A stretch of DNA of 57,630 bases from positions 1 through 57,630 of the forward strand of contig JAFZVZ010000039.1 in assembly GCA_017617545.1 (NCBI GenBank). The letters are read 5' to 3'. Positions 40,933-49,913 of this stretch are shown piece by piece. Position 1 is the stretch's first letter; every line of letters begins with the position of its first letter. The stretch comes from Lachnospiraceae bacterium. Its GTDB lineage: Bacteria > Bacillota > Clostridia > Lachnospirales > Lachnospiraceae. The notes under the pieces are model-generated. The model was given only the letters and a program-made list of their open reading frames with translations. It was not told where the DNA came from and did no database searches. Made by a program: the position numbers and the translations under genes.

Positions 40933-41670
40933 CTACTGTCTGAAATAGTTTCTGATCGCGTCCGCCATCTGATCCAGGTGCTTTGTGAAGCAGTGATCGT
41001 CGCCGTGGATCGGGATGAGCTGCGCGTTCTTATAGAGCTTCACGGTCTTCTCCGCGTAGGAGTACGGAACCGTCTCGTCCGCGTCGCCGTGGATGATCAC
41101 AACAGGCTTCTCGAACCGCGCGATCTCGTCCTCCACATGGATCGTCTGTGCCACGCGGATGTAATCCCCGGACAGCTCCCAGCTGTCGGAGACAACCTTC
41201 TCCGGAATGTGCTTCGGATCGTACATTGCCCCCAGGACATTGCCCTCCCTTGCCATCTCCGGGATCATCCACGCCGGAGACAGCGGCAGGATCGCCGCGA
41301 AATCATCCGCGCACATGCCGCCGACCAGCATCGTCAGGAGACCGCCCTGCGAATGGCCGCTCAAGTACAGCTCCGTCACGAACGGCAGCGTCTTGGCGTA
41401 TCGTACCACGGCAAGCGCGTTCGTCACCCATTTGTAGAGCGTGTGGTCGGAAAATCTTCCGTCGCTTCCGCCGTGTCCGTACATCTCCGCGCGGAGCACG
41501 GCAACGCCGGCGTCATTCATCGCCTTCTGCGCCGCAATGATGTGATCCTCCTCCATGTGTCCCGTGAAGCCGTGGATCAGGATGCAAAGCGGACCACGCT
41601 CAAACCCCTCAGGGCGGTCCAGCTTCGCGTGAAGCTTCGTTCCGTCACTGTCAATGTAAAACTCTTCCAT
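40933..41670 (-). CDS. Alpha/beta hydrolase
   Basis: The roughly 245-residue product starts MEEFYIDSDGTKLHAKL. The RBS AGGAG lies 7 bases from the ATG at 41670, so the upstream in-frame start is less likely. The oxyanion region LCILIHGFTG, nucleophile elbow LSGHSQGG (about residue 105), and later Asp and His (HGDADETVPY, HGDDHCF) fit the family. It is probably a cytoplasmic esterase; the substrate is unknown. Confidence 0.88.
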   Translation of the reverse strand: MEEFYIDSDGTKLHAKLDRPEGFERGPLCILIHGFTGHMEEDHIIAAQKAMNDAGVAVLRAEMYGHGGSDGRFSDHTLYKWVTNALAVVRYAKTLPFVTELYLSGHSQGGLLTMLVGGMCADDFAAILPLSPAWMIPEMAREGNVLGAMYDPKHIPEKVVSDSWELSGDYIRVAQTIHVEDEIARFEKPVVIIHGDADETVPYSYAEKTVKLYKNAQLIPIHGDDHCFTKHLDQMADAIRNYFRQ

Positions 41671-41738
41671 ATCGTTTCTCCTGTAATCCATTGAATACCT
41701 TTCCTGCCACTTGCCCCTGCTGCCGCTGCAGTCACATC

Positions 41739-42932
41739 TTACCCTCTGTGATCCTGCCGCTCAAACAGCCCGGGCATCCACCAGATCTTCGCGGCGCGCG
41801 CAAACACGGCCAGCATCAGGACGTAGAACGCGATCAGGTAGATTGGGAAAATTCTCATGCCAAGCGCCTGTCCCAGCAGACCGCAGCACACCTGCCCCGC
41901 GGGAAATGCGAAGCTCGAGACCGCCATCTGCGTTCCGATGATCGCGGACGACCGCTTCTCGCCGAAATTTTCCGGGGCGAGATAGTTGAAATTCGGGAAC
42001 ATCGGACCGTTTCCGATGCCGATCAGCATCAGTGCGCCGACCGTTACGTAATTGTTCGGCACAAGCAGCAGAAGCGCAAGCGCAACACCGAGCACGATCA
42101 GCCCGAGCTTGATGATCTTCCAGCTGTGCAGCTTCCGCGCGACAACGCCGGACAGAAATCTTCCGATCGTCATTCCGAGATAATAAAATGTCACCGCTGC
42201 CGCGGCAAATTCATTGCTCGCGTGTCTGTGCTCAACCAGGAATGTACTGCTCCACACTCCCGCAGTGGCCTCGATCGCCACCGAGCAGACGAACAACAGC
42301 CACATGACCTTGACACCGCGGATGCCCGCTGCCTGACGAAGCGACAGCGTCTCGAACTCCTCCTCCGCCACGGTCTCCTTCCCGTGCACCTTCTTCCAGA
42401 CGGGAAGCGTCACGATCAGAAGGATCGCCAGCCCGAGCTGGATGAACGCAGCGATCCGGTATCCGGTCCTCCAGTTCATCCCGTTGCGGAACACCATCGT
42501 CATGATGAACGGGCTCACCGTGACACCGACGCCGTAGAAGCAGTGTAGGAAACTCATCTGCGAGGCGCTGTAGTGGAGCGCCACATAATTGTTGAGGCCC
42601 GTGTCGATCGAACCCGCGCCGAGTCCGAGCGGGATCGCGAAGATGCAGAGGAAGATAAAACTCCCCGACATGCTGTATCCGAATAACGCAAGTGCTGTTA
42701 AAAGCGTGCATCCCGCCGTGAGCCGGTTGGTTCCGAACCGTTTGATCAGCCGCGAACTCATCAGGCTCGACGCCGTCGTCCCGAGAAAACAGATGCCCGA
42801 GACAAGTCCGCCGAGCGAAAACGGCAGATCAAACTCCGTGTAGATCGACGGCCACGAAGCTCCGAACAGGGAATCCGGAAGTCCCAATCCGATAAATGCC
42901 GCATAGATCACGGCTATCAACAATGTCGCCAT
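41739..42932 (-). CDS. MFS transporter
   Basis: The 397-residue protein has about twelve hydrophobic segments. The first half includes LGLPDSLFGASWPSIY and SSRLIKRFGTNRLT (the loop 2-3 motif), and the second half PLGLGAGSIDTGLNNYVA. These fit the major facilitator superfamily, in the FucP/sugar-exchange-like subgroup. The substrate is unknown. GGAGGG lies just upstream. Confidence 0.88.
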   Translation of the reverse strand: MATLLIAVIYAAFIGLGLPDSLFGASWPSIYTEFDLPFSLGGLVSGICFLGTTASSLMSSRLIKRFGTNRLTAGCTLLTALALFGYSMSGSFIFLCIFAIPLGLGAGSIDTGLNNYVALHYSASQMSFLHCFYGVGVTVSPFIMTMVFRNGMNWRTGYRIAAFIQLGLAILLIVTLPVWKKVHGKETVAEEEFETLSLRQAAGIRGVKVMWLLFVCSVAIEATAGVWSSTFLVEHRHASNEFAAAAVTFYYLGMTIGRFLSGVVARKLHSWKIIKLGLIVLGVALALLLLVPNNYVTVGALMLIGIGNGPMFPNFNYLAPENFGEKRSSAIIGTQMAVSSFAFPAGQVCCGLLGQALGMRIFPIYLIAFYVLMLAVFARAAKIWWMPGLFERQDHRG

Positions 42933-42965
42933 AGGCCCTCCGTCAGCGCTGTATTTTCCTTCGCG

Positions 42966-43610
42966 TCATTCCGACAACCGGTCTCGTTCTCCCTGCATCA
43001 CCCAAAGGAATGCGCGCGCTGTCCGCAGGTCGGCATTCGCAAAATGATTCCCTTCGTTCCATTCGAGCGTGCACTCAATAGTTCGCTCCCTAAGCATGGC
43101 ATGCGCCTCGCGGATCCGATCCCCCACGGTCGCCATGACGGGATTGCGCGTCTTCTCCTCCCGGTCTCCGAGGCTTAAGTACACCCGCCTGCTTCGGATC
43201 TCGTGCTCCCGCATATAGCCGGCAAATCCCGGGAACCACATCGACGGCGATGCCGCCGCAACGCCACGGAACAGGTCGGTCTGATACGCTGCCCAAAGCG
43301 CGAACAGCCCTGCCAGCGAGTACCCGCCGATGTAATACGTTTTCGTTCTGTCCTCACAGTACCGGATGATCTCGCGGAGCGTGTCAGCCGCGCCGCATCC
43401 GAAATTCTCCCGGCCGAACACCGCAGGTGCCTCCCACGGAGAGAGCTCCCGGTTCCAGTCATCAACCTTGAACGTGACCATCATAAACTCTTCGGAATAT
43501 CCTTCGCGGATCGCCGCGATCTCATGCTCCGTCAGTTTCTCATCGTGATCACCCACCGGCTGGACCAGAACAATCCGTGCGGTTTTATTTCCGTACTCAC
43601 GCACTTCCAT
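42966..43610 (-). CDS. Esterase-like alpha/beta hydrolase
   Basis: The product is about 214 residues from the ATG at 43610. It has the nucleophile elbow GGYSLAGLFALW, then AAASPSMWFPGF, a possible catalytic acid in LGDREE and a late His in GNHFANAD. This is the pattern of IroE/Fes-like esterases. The ribosome site GGGGG lies 12 bases away, somewhat far; a TTG at 43622 is an alternative start. It has its own promoter. Confidence 0.72.
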   Translation of the reverse strand: MEVREYGNKTARIVLVQPVGDHDEKLTEHEIAAIREGYSEEFMMVTFKVDDWNRELSPWEAPAVFGRENFGCGAADTLREIIRYCEDRTKTYYIGGYSLAGLFALWAAYQTDLFRGVAAASPSMWFPGFAGYMREHEIRSRRVYLSLGDREEKTRNPVMATVGDRIREAHAMLRERTIECTLEWNEGNHFANADLRTARAFLWVMQGERDRLSE

Positions 43611-43645
43611 GGTTTCAACCAATCCCCCGACAACATATTTATTAG

Positions 43646-43651
43646 ATTATA
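43646..43651 (-). promoter_or_regulatory. Extended -10 promoter of the esterase-like gene
   Basis: TGGTATAAT is a perfect -10 with extended TG (43651-43646 is TATAAT). The -35 is weak. It lies directly after the terminator of the AraC-type gene. Confidence 0.6.
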
Positions 43652-43675
43652 CCATACAATGCCTGTTCGGGAAAC

Positions 43676-43702
43676 AAAAAGAGAACCGGCTTCCCGGTTC
43701 TC
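43676..43702 (-). terminator. Terminator after the AraC-type gene
   Basis: GAGAACCGG (43681-43689) pairs with CCGGTTCTC (43694-43702), loop of 4, followed by TTTTTG on the minus strand. Confidence 0.9.
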
Positions 43703-43744
43703 TCTCAACAATACTGTAATTCTCCGTCGGACGCATTGTCCGGA

Positions 43745-44572
43745 TCATTCCTTGACCAACGGGATCCAGATGTAGTTCACGTTGTCCTTCGGCGGGCAGT
43801 ACACTTCCAGGTTGTAATTCCCGGCAAGCTTGTAGCCCTTCAAACTCGGCAGCCACTCCGACCAGATTTTCGTGTTCAGCTTCTGGAACTCGTCCGGGAT
43901 CGGTCCTCTGCAGGCAAATACTGCCCACAGACCGCCGGGGATCACAAGCGTCTCGCAACCTTCCGGAACGTCCTCCCACGGCATGTACAGGTCCGCGATC
44001 CAGTAGTCGAAATCATGCCCGTCCATGTCCCAGCAGACGCCGAACGCGCCCATGACCGGACGGCTCTCGCCCTGCGCCATCCACTCGTCCCAGAACTTCG
44101 GGACCTCCTGATAACTTGTCTCGTCGTTGAAGCGACGCTTGACACCCATAACCGTAAATGGTGCTTTCTCAACAATACAATAATCTAACATGCTTCCGCC
44201 CTCCAGGGATACTTTGATATGCAACGGAGCGATGGAGCGAAGCGGTGCCCCGGTCTCACGTGCCCGGGATGGCGTGATCCCGTGAAACCTCTGGAATGCC
44301 TTGGCAAAGCTGTCCGGTGAGTCGTAGCCGTACTTCAACGCAATATCGATGACCTTCGCGTCCGTGCCGGAGAGCTCCTGCGCGGCCAGCGTCATGCGCC
44401 TGCCGCGGATATACTCGCCGACCGTCATCCCGCACAGCGCGCCGAAGATCCGCTGATAGTAAAACGGCGACAGCGCCGCCAGCCCCGCGATCTCCTCAAT
44501 TTCCGGAGACCCGTCAAGGTTGTTTTCGATGAAGTCGATTGACTGCTGAAACCCTTCGATCCAGTTATCCAT
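43745..44572 (-). CDS. AraC-family regulator with GyrI-like domain
   Basis: The product is about 275 residues from the ATG at 44572, chosen for GGGAGG 8 bases upstream. Residues about 1-105 hold two AraC helix-turn-helix motifs (IEEIAGLAALSPFYYQRIFGAL and VIDIALKYGYDSPDSFAKAFQRFHGITPS). Residues about 125-275 form a GyrI-like small-ligand binding domain. It is probably a one-component sensor for a drug or metabolite. It is transcribed alone. Confidence 0.9.
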   Translation of the reverse strand: MDNWIEGFQQSIDFIENNLDGSPEIEEIAGLAALSPFYYQRIFGALCGMTVGEYIRGRRMTLAAQELSGTDAKVIDIALKYGYDSPDSFAKAFQRFHGITPSRARETGAPLRSIAPLHIKVSLEGGSMLDYCIVEKAPFTVMGVKRRFNDETSYQEVPKFWDEWMAQGESRPVMGAFGVCWDMDGHDFDYWIADLYMPWEDVPEGCETLVIPGGLWAVFACRGPIPDEFQKLNTKIWSEWLPSLKGYKLAGNYNLEVYCPPKDNVNYIWIPLVKE

Positions 44573-44601
44573 TTCGCCTGCCTCCCTCGCATTGCAACCA
44601 C

Positions 44602-44610
44602 AGTATATCA
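44602..44610 (-). promoter_or_regulatory. Extended -10 promoter of the AraC-type gene
   Basis: TGATATACT has an extended TG and a TATACT -10 (44607-44602). The -35 is poor, as in activator-dependent promoters. Confidence 0.45.
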
Positions 44611-44692
44611 ACTGACGTACTCCCCGTCCCGACATTCTGTGCTCTCATTGTGCGGGTATCTTTCTGTGACTCATTTTTCGGAAACTGTGTCC

Positions 44693-45178
44693 CTACAGTT
44701 CTCTCTCGTAACACAGAAAATCCTGCTCGTACATGTGGCATTCACCGACCGTGCGGAACCCGAACACCGCGTAGCACCGGATCGCCTTCACGTTGTTCTT
44801 GTTGACCAGCAGGTGGATGCCGGCATAGCCACGCCGCTTCAGCTCATCCATGCCGAACTGCATCATGATGCGCCCAAGCCCCTTGCACTGCTCATCGGGC
44901 AGCACCGCGATCCTCGCAAGCTCCCCTTCAGGCGCCAGCTTCGCGTCCCAGCAGTCGAGGCGGTCGACGTCCTCGTCCTCCTCGATCGAGACCGCTGCCT
45001 TGATGCGCCCGTTCATTTTCAGAACAAACAGCGCGTCCCGCGAGAGATCGTAGGTGATCGTCTCATCATCCGGATACTCCTCATCCCACGCGCAGTATTC
45101 GCGTCCTAACTGCGCCCTGTAGAGCGCCAGGATCTCCGCGCGGTCCTCCTCGGTCGCTTTTATGATCTCATAGTCCAT
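44693..45178 (-). CDS. GNAT-family N-acetyltransferase
   Basis: The 161-residue product has the acetyl-CoA loop LPDEQCKGLGRIMMQFGMDEL (QxxGxG form, about residues 98-118) and a beta-bulge region around GYAGIHLLVNKNNVKAIRCYAVFGF. The substrate is unknown; many such proteins acetylate antibiotics, ribosomal proteins or amino groups. Confidence 0.88.
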   Translation of the reverse strand: MDYEIIKATEEDRAEILALYRAQLGREYCAWDEEYPDDETITYDLSRDALFVLKMNGRIKAAVSIEEDEDVDRLDCWDAKLAPEGELARIAVLPDEQCKGLGRIMMQFGMDELKRRGYAGIHLLVNKNNVKAIRCYAVFGFRTVGECHMYEQDFLCYEREL

Positions 45179-45374
45179 GTGCTTCTATAACCTCACTATC
45201 CGGTATATTCCCCTCATACCGTTCCTATGTACGCCACCGAACTGTTGGCAACCGTCACGACCCCGTCCACGGCGGCATGTCCGTCAAACAGTTTTGTAGC
45301 GTCCATGTGCCTCCCATTCGTAACCCGGGCAGCGGGGTCTCATCCGCTGTCGCCCGTCTCCGACGATCAATCTT
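45179..45374 (-). other. Gene-poor 196-base interval
   Basis: It lies between the GNAT gene and the YcaQ-like gene. It holds one 30-codon frame (45214-45306, starting MDATKLFDGHAAVDGVVTV) with GGGAGG close to its ATG. I cannot tell whether it is real, a decayed gene or chance. No hairpin terminator was seen. Confidence 0.4.
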
Positions 45375-46574
45375 TTATTTCAAAGCTTTCTTCCAGTCTT
45401 TGTCCTTCATCATCGGAACGCCGAGGTACTCGCTGAATCTTCGGAACGCTTCCCCGATCGCGGCGATCATCTCATCCGTCACGGTGACATCCTTCTCCCA
45501 CCACCAGTGTTTGATCACAAGCGGGTCCTTCCCGTTGTTCTTCTCCGGCTCAAACCTTGCGATAAAACGGTTTCCGTACAATACGGGCAGCACATAGTAG
45601 CCGTACTGCCGCTTCGCGGCCGGCGTGTACACCTCCCAGGAGTACTTGAAGCCGAAGATTTCCTCGGTGATGCCGCGGTCCCAGATGAAATTGTCAAGCG
45701 GCGCGATGAACTGTACTTTGTCGCACTCCACTCGCTTCCCGAGGAAACTTTCGTCCTCCCTGCGGATGTAGAAGGGCTCCTTCGTGCCTTCTACCCGCAC
45801 CTCAGTCAGCTCGCCGTCCGCGACAAGCTCGCGGATAATCTCCTCACGCGGGTGACGGTTGTAAATGTAGTGCCACAGCCACGCGCCGGTGTTTCTGTTC
45901 CACACCATGCCGATGCTGCCGATCCTGCGCTTGATGTACCACCGCAGGAATTCGTGTTCATCGGAAAATGGATCCTCTGCGTTCAGAATTTCCGCATCAT
46001 ACAATCTCTCGGCAAGGTCATACACCTTCAGCGTCTTTAACTTGGAATGGATGCCCAGTTTCCCGCTGTGATACAGATAGTCAAGCGCCGCGCTCGAGAG
46101 CTTGCTGTGACCCCAGCTGCCCTTCTCCGCCCGGCCGCCGATGTCGATCTTGTTCGCCGGCAGCGGCCCGTTCTCACGGACGCGCGCAAGCGTCTCGTCC
46201 AGGATCATGAGTGCCTCCGCAGAGCCCCGTTGCTCCAGAACGCCGACCAGCTCTTCGGTCGCTCTCCTGCGGATGCGCGCCATGCTCGGATAGTCCTCCG
46301 TCAGGATGATCGACATTACCTTGTCAAAGCCGTCGATCAGAAATCGCTCCTTGTACAACAGGTCGTAAAGCATCTCCGGGCGGTACCCCTTGACCCGCGA
46401 TTGCAGTACCAGATCCGGGTTTCTGCCCACGACGTTGAGCGGATCATACTGGATACAACGCACCCTCTCCATGAACCGCTTCGCGCCATCGTAACCTTCA
46501 AACTGCCCGTAATCCGTTAACCCCTGATAATTCACCAGGAAATTGCGGGCATCCTCATTGGAAATCGTGATCAT
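45375..46574 (-). CDS. YcaQ-like DNA glycosylase (winged helix)
   Basis: The product is about 399 residues from the ATG at 46574. It has the family layout: an N-terminal winged-helix region with VVGRNPDLVLQSRVKGY and LYKERFLIDGFDKVMSI, a central KGSWGHSKLSSAALDYLYHSGKL region, and a C-terminal TPAAKRQYGYYVLPVLYG and DRGITEEIFGFKY segment. YcaQ-type proteins repair interstrand cross-links or bulky DNA damage. GGGGGG lies 9 bases upstream of the ATG. Confidence 0.8.
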   Translation of the reverse strand: MITISNEDARNFLVNYQGLTDYGQFEGYDGAKRFMERVRCIQYDPLNVVGRNPDLVLQSRVKGYRPEMLYDLLYKERFLIDGFDKVMSIILTEDYPSMARIRRRATEELVGVLEQRGSAEALMILDETLARVRENGPLPANKIDIGGRAEKGSWGHSKLSSAALDYLYHSGKLGIHSKLKTLKVYDLAERLYDAEILNAEDPFSDEHEFLRWYIKRRIGSIGMVWNRNTGAWLWHYIYNRHPREEIIRELVADGELTEVRVEGTKEPFYIRREDESFLGKRVECDKVQFIAPLDNFIWDRGITEEIFGFKYSWEVYTPAAKRQYGYYVLPVLYGNRFIARFEPEKNNGKDPLVIKHWWWEKDVTVTDEMIAAIGEAFRRFSEYLGVPMMKDKDWKKALK

Positions 46575-46619
46575 CCGTTCTGTCCCCCCACACATCATTT
46601 TCCTTCGAAACCGGGGTGT

Positions 46620-47222
46620 TCACTTCCGAAGAAGCCTTCCCGGCTTCACCGCATAGAGCCCGTGCCGGTTACAGTATACGTACAGCTCACTCACGCGGTT
46701 GATCTTGAATCTCGCCTCTGCGGCTCCCTCCGGGTACAGCTTCACAAACTGCACTCCCTGATCGGACACTGTTGCCAAGAACGAGATGTAATGCTCCTTG
46801 CTCATCGGATGATCGATCGTGACATAGTACTCGTCCTCCACAATCTCGATGTTCGGCTGATGCTCCTCGTCCGCTGCCTCCGCCGCAAGCGGCGGCAGGG
46901 TGATGCCGCAGCAGCTGACTACCGCCTCGCCGATCGAGCGGATCACGTTGCCGCAGACCGGGCAGACGTAGAATTTGCCTTTGGCGATGTTGGCGGAATG
47001 ATTCGTGTTGCAGATGTCCTCGCCGGACAGCAGCTCGATCACGGAGATGTCGAGCGCCTTCGCGAGCGGCTCGAGCAGGCTGATGTCCGGGAACCCCTGC
47101 CCGGTCTCCCATTTGCTGACCGCCTTGCTGCTGACAAATATCTTCTCCGCGAGTTCCTCCTGCGTCATGCGCTTGGCCTCGCGCAGGCGGCGGATCACGG
47201 CACCGGTAACATACTTATCCAT
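46620..47222 (-). CDS. XRE regulator fused to desulfoferrodoxin
   Basis: The 200-residue protein begins with an XRE helix-turn-helix (about 7-62: LREAKRMTQEELAEKIFVSSKAVSKWETGQGFPDI). A desulforedoxin-like iron site follows (YVCPVCGN and SCCG, 86-108). The C-terminal half looks like the superoxide reductase domain: EHQP, DHPM, EHYISFL and YCNRHG supply the usual four His and one Cys at centre II. All ligands seem present. I infer a redox- or superoxide-responsive regulator, but enzyme activity is untested. AAAGGAG lies upstream. Confidence 0.85.
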   Translation of the reverse strand: MDKYVTGAVIRRLREAKRMTQEELAEKIFVSSKAVSKWETGQGFPDISLLEPLAKALDISVIELLSGEDICNTNHSANIAKGKFYVCPVCGNVIRSIGEAVVSCCGITLPPLAAEAADEEHQPNIEIVEDEYYVTIDHPMSKEHYISFLATVSDQGVQFVKLYPEGAAEARFKINRVSELYVYCNRHGLYAVKPGRLLRK

Positions 47223-47299
47223 ATGATTGACTCCTTTCGGGTTTTGATGCCGTCATGGTACCACGTCCTGTACGCGCAGACCACCCACGCATCGTGGAG

Positions 47300-47716
47300 T
47301 CAGTATTCGGTCTTCACGCTGTCGAGCCCGAAGATCTCCTTAAACCGCGCTTCGTCCTCGGGCGTGCGGATGACCATCACATCCGTGAATTGCCCGTTCT
47401 TTTTGTTCTTGAACCCCGCGACCTTCTCGCCCGTGCAGATGGAACTGCGGATTACGGCGTACTGCGTCTGCGGATCGTACGCAACCTTGTCGCGCAGATC
47501 CTTCTCGTAGTACGGTACCCCTGCGGAATCCTGGCTCATCTCGATCGCGAACACGACGAAAAATGCCAGCAGGCCGAGGCCGCCGATGATCACGGGCAGC
47601 CAGTACAGTTTCCGGAAAATGAGCCACAAAACGAAGGGGACCGCCACGCCAACCAGAAGGCTCGCGCCGATCCAACGGCCCGCATAACTGTTCGAATTGA
47701 TCTTCGGTATCCGCAT
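47300..47716 (-). CDS. Small membrane protein
   Basis: The 138-residue product has two membrane spans (about 17-34 and 41-60) and a soluble C-terminal region with the motif SSICTGEKVAGFKNKKNGQ. I do not recognise a family. It is followed by the XRE-desulfoferrodoxin gene. Confidence 0.55.
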   Translation of the reverse strand: MRIPKINSNSYAGRWIGASLLVGVAVPFVLWLIFRKLYWLPVIIGGLGLLAFFVVFAIEMSQDSAGVPYYEKDLRDKVAYDPQTQYAVIRSSICTGEKVAGFKNKKNGQFTDVMVIRTPEDEARFKEIFGLDSVKTEY

Positions 47717-47736
47717 GACTCACTCCCCGCTGCTTC

Positions 47737-48543
47737 TCAAATCCTGATCCCGAACTCCTTCATCCGGAGCACTTCCTTCGCGGGGATTCGGAAGGTTACC
47801 GTCATATCCTTCGTTGTCGTATAGTGACACGTCCGCGTGACGGCAACATCATCCCCGTCCCTCTCCAGGTCATACTCAAACAAAGTCGGGTTGTATATTC
47901 TGTCCGGTACAAACTGCCGGATCATCCGCGCCGAGGCTTCCGGAAACTCCGTGTCGAACTCCTTGAACTGCTCGATATGACACAGCACACCGTCGCGGTA
48001 ATCGTAATACTCGGCATCCACCTTGATTCCCACGGCGAACGGACCGTTGCTCGTGCGGAAGGTTTCCACGCTAACGAGATTGCCCGCCTCGTCGTACTCG
48101 CTCCACTCCGTGCTGAGCCACCGGTACGAGCACGTTCCGTCCGGCTTGTGAAACACGACATACTCAAGCTGCAGATTATCGGAGACAATGAAGGTTGCCA
48201 GGGTGTCTCTGTTGCTTCCGATCAGCTCCTCCGCCAGAAAATTCGAGGAGTTGAATTCGAACATCGTGTGGTGACGGTTTCCTGCGGTATCATACACGAC
48301 TGTGATGTACGAGCCGTCCTTCGCATTTTTCCACAGTTTCGCGTGTTCCTTCTGGGTGAGCAGCTTTTTGTTCTCGATATGGTTCAGGAGCCTTCTGTCA
48401 TAGTTGTTGACCAGAATGTCACTCGCCTTCGCATACCGTATGTCCCCGCTCTCGATCGAGATGTCCGGCACGTACGTATCGACATACTCCGTCGTAATCC
48501 GGCGGTATTTCGCCAGGATCGCTTCCTTGTCAAATTCTCTCAT
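47737..48543 (-). CDS. Uncharacterised protein of about 268 residues
   Basis: The protein starts MREFDKEAILAKYRRITTEY. I used the ATG at 48543 because the frame above it overlaps the HD-domain gene. It has no membrane spans; a beta-rich middle (SYITVVYDTAGNRHHTMFEF, YDEAGNLVSVETFRT) is the main visible feature. The function is unknown. Confidence 0.6.
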   Translation of the reverse strand: MREFDKEAILAKYRRITTEYVDTYVPDISIESGDIRYAKASDILVNNYDRRLLNHIENKKLLTQKEHAKLWKNAKDGSYITVVYDTAGNRHHTMFEFNSSNFLAEELIGSNRDTLATFIVSDNLQLEYVVFHKPDGTCSYRWLSTEWSEYDEAGNLVSVETFRTSNGPFAVGIKVDAEYYDYRDGVLCHIEQFKEFDTEFPEASARMIRQFVPDRIYNPTLFEYDLERDGDDVAVTRTCHYTTTKDMTVTFRIPAKEVLRMKEFGIRI

Positions 48544-48601
48544 CTCTTTTTCCCTCTCCGAACGCCTGAAACATTCCTTCGCTGTCCTTATCCGCTCCCG
48601 C

Positions 48602-49195
48602 TTATCCGTTCTGCGGCCGGAAATTATCCTTGTCCACCGCGACGTACAGGTCCATCCCCATTTTCCGCTCAAAATACTCCTTGAGTCCGAGGTTCGTGTT
48701 CCATTTTTCAGGGTCGTAATACCCGTAGCGCCTCTTCACGTCAGACATACGGTCGATGATGTCCATCACGCCCTCCGCCCCGGAGATCGCGTCGCACAGC
48801 TGGATCAGACGGTCATAATCATCAAATTCGACCTCCGCCAGTCGCTCGCGGATCAGCGCGGTCTCCTCCTCGGTCGTGTCGAACCTGCCGACGTATTTGT
48901 CAATGACCTTCTCGTTGAACGAGTGCGTCAGGCAGATCTTCGCGGCCTCGTCAAAACCAAGCGCCATCATATAGGTGTAGCCGTCGTACACATGCCCCAG
49001 ATGCCTCTTGCCGAAACGTCTGCCGATGTCGTGTAGCAGGCCGATCACATACGCCTTCTCCGCGTTCATCCCGGATCTCGCCGCGATCGCCTCCGCGCAG
49101 TGCGCCGCCGTCCTGCAGTGGTCACCCCACGGCCCCGGATTGAGACCCTCCGCCTCCTTCACGAGGCGCTTCGCTACTTCTCTTGTCGGATACAT
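48602..49195 (-). CDS. HD-domain hydrolase
   Basis: The product is about 197 residues from the ATG at 49195. The metal-binding HD motif is in YVIGLLHDIGRRFGKRH (His55-Asp56), with an upstream His in GDHCRTAAHC and later Asp in IQLCDAISG. It fits YqeK/HDIG-like phosphohydrolases that act on nucleotides. GGGGGAG lies 9 bases upstream. The open frame continues upstream, but no RBS supports it. Confidence 0.82.
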   Translation of the reverse strand: MYPTREVAKRLVKEAEGLNPGPWGDHCRTAAHCAEAIAARSGMNAEKAYVIGLLHDIGRRFGKRHLGHVYDGYTYMMALGFDEAAKICLTHSFNEKVIDKYVGRFDTTEEETALIRERLAEVEFDDYDRLIQLCDAISGAEGVMDIIDRMSDVKRRYGYYDPEKWNTNLGLKEYFERKMGMDLYVAVDKDNFRPQNG

Positions 49196-49239
49196 AGTTT
49201 GTTTCTCCCCCTGTTGTTTATTGATCCTCCGAATGTGGA

Positions 49240-49896
49240 TCAGTCCTTTTCCTTTTTCACCGAGTAATCGACCAGGAATCCTCCTTTGGCCTTCGCCCTC
49301 TTCATCGCCGAGGCGAGCACCCCGTTCTCCTTGATCTTGCCGCTGATCCAGCACTTGTCTGCCAGCTCCGACGCGGTCATCGTGAGATAGAAATCGTCCG
49401 GCAGATTGAACGAGACCTCACCGCCGCCGGTGTTGCCCGCGGAGATTCCCTGGCATCGGCAGTCCTGATGGATGTACGCGCTGCCGTCGTCGTAGAACCG
49501 CAGCGTCACGATGTCCACCCCGCGCTCAAAGTAATCACCGGCTTTCGCCAGCTCGATGTCGAGCGACAGGAACCGCAGATGATACTGCTGCGCAAAATTC
49601 TCCGCTCCCGTGCCGTATTTTCCGCGGATGATAACACCGTTCTTCCGAAACATCGCGGTGTTCTCCTCCGACATGTAAATCTTGCATTTCGGATTCAGGA
49701 TCCACAGCTGATCAAGCGTCGGCAGCAGGTCGAACACCCCGAGTTCCACAACCTCGATCTCCTCGCCGAGCTCGAGCGCCACGCCCTTCGGGTTCGCCAG
49801 TTCATCCTTGCTCCAGTACGAAAAATGCTCCGCCTTCAGCACTTTGCCGCCGTACGCGTCAAAGCCTCTCTTGCGATAGCCTGCACTTACGTTCAT
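49240..49896 (-). CDS. Uncharacterised AIM24-like protein
   Basis: The product is about 218 residues from the ATG at 49896, chosen for the AGAGAGGAG site. It starts MNVSAGYRKRGFDAYGGKVL and is rich in beta-strand-like stretches (VALELGEEIEVVELGVFDL, KCKIYMSEENTAMF). It may relate to AIM24/TerD-like sheets, but I am not sure. It overlaps the upstream gene's end region. Confidence 0.45.
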   Translation of the reverse strand: MNVSAGYRKRGFDAYGGKVLKAEHFSYWSKDELANPKGVALELGEEIEVVELGVFDLLPTLDQLWILNPKCKIYMSEENTAMFRKNGVIIRGKYGTGAENFAQQYHLRFLSLDIELAKAGDYFERGVDIVTLRFYDDGSAYIHQDCRCQGISAGNTGGGEVSFNLPDDFYLTMTASELADKCWISGKIKENGVLASAMKRAKAKGGFLVDYSVKKEKD

Positions 49897-49913
49897 GGTA
49901 TCTCCTCTCTGCA

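Noticed and set aside
45214-45306. 30-codon frame with nearby GGGAGG
   Set aside because: It is too short to judge, spacing is only three bases, and no similarity is recognised; mentioned only in the interval note.
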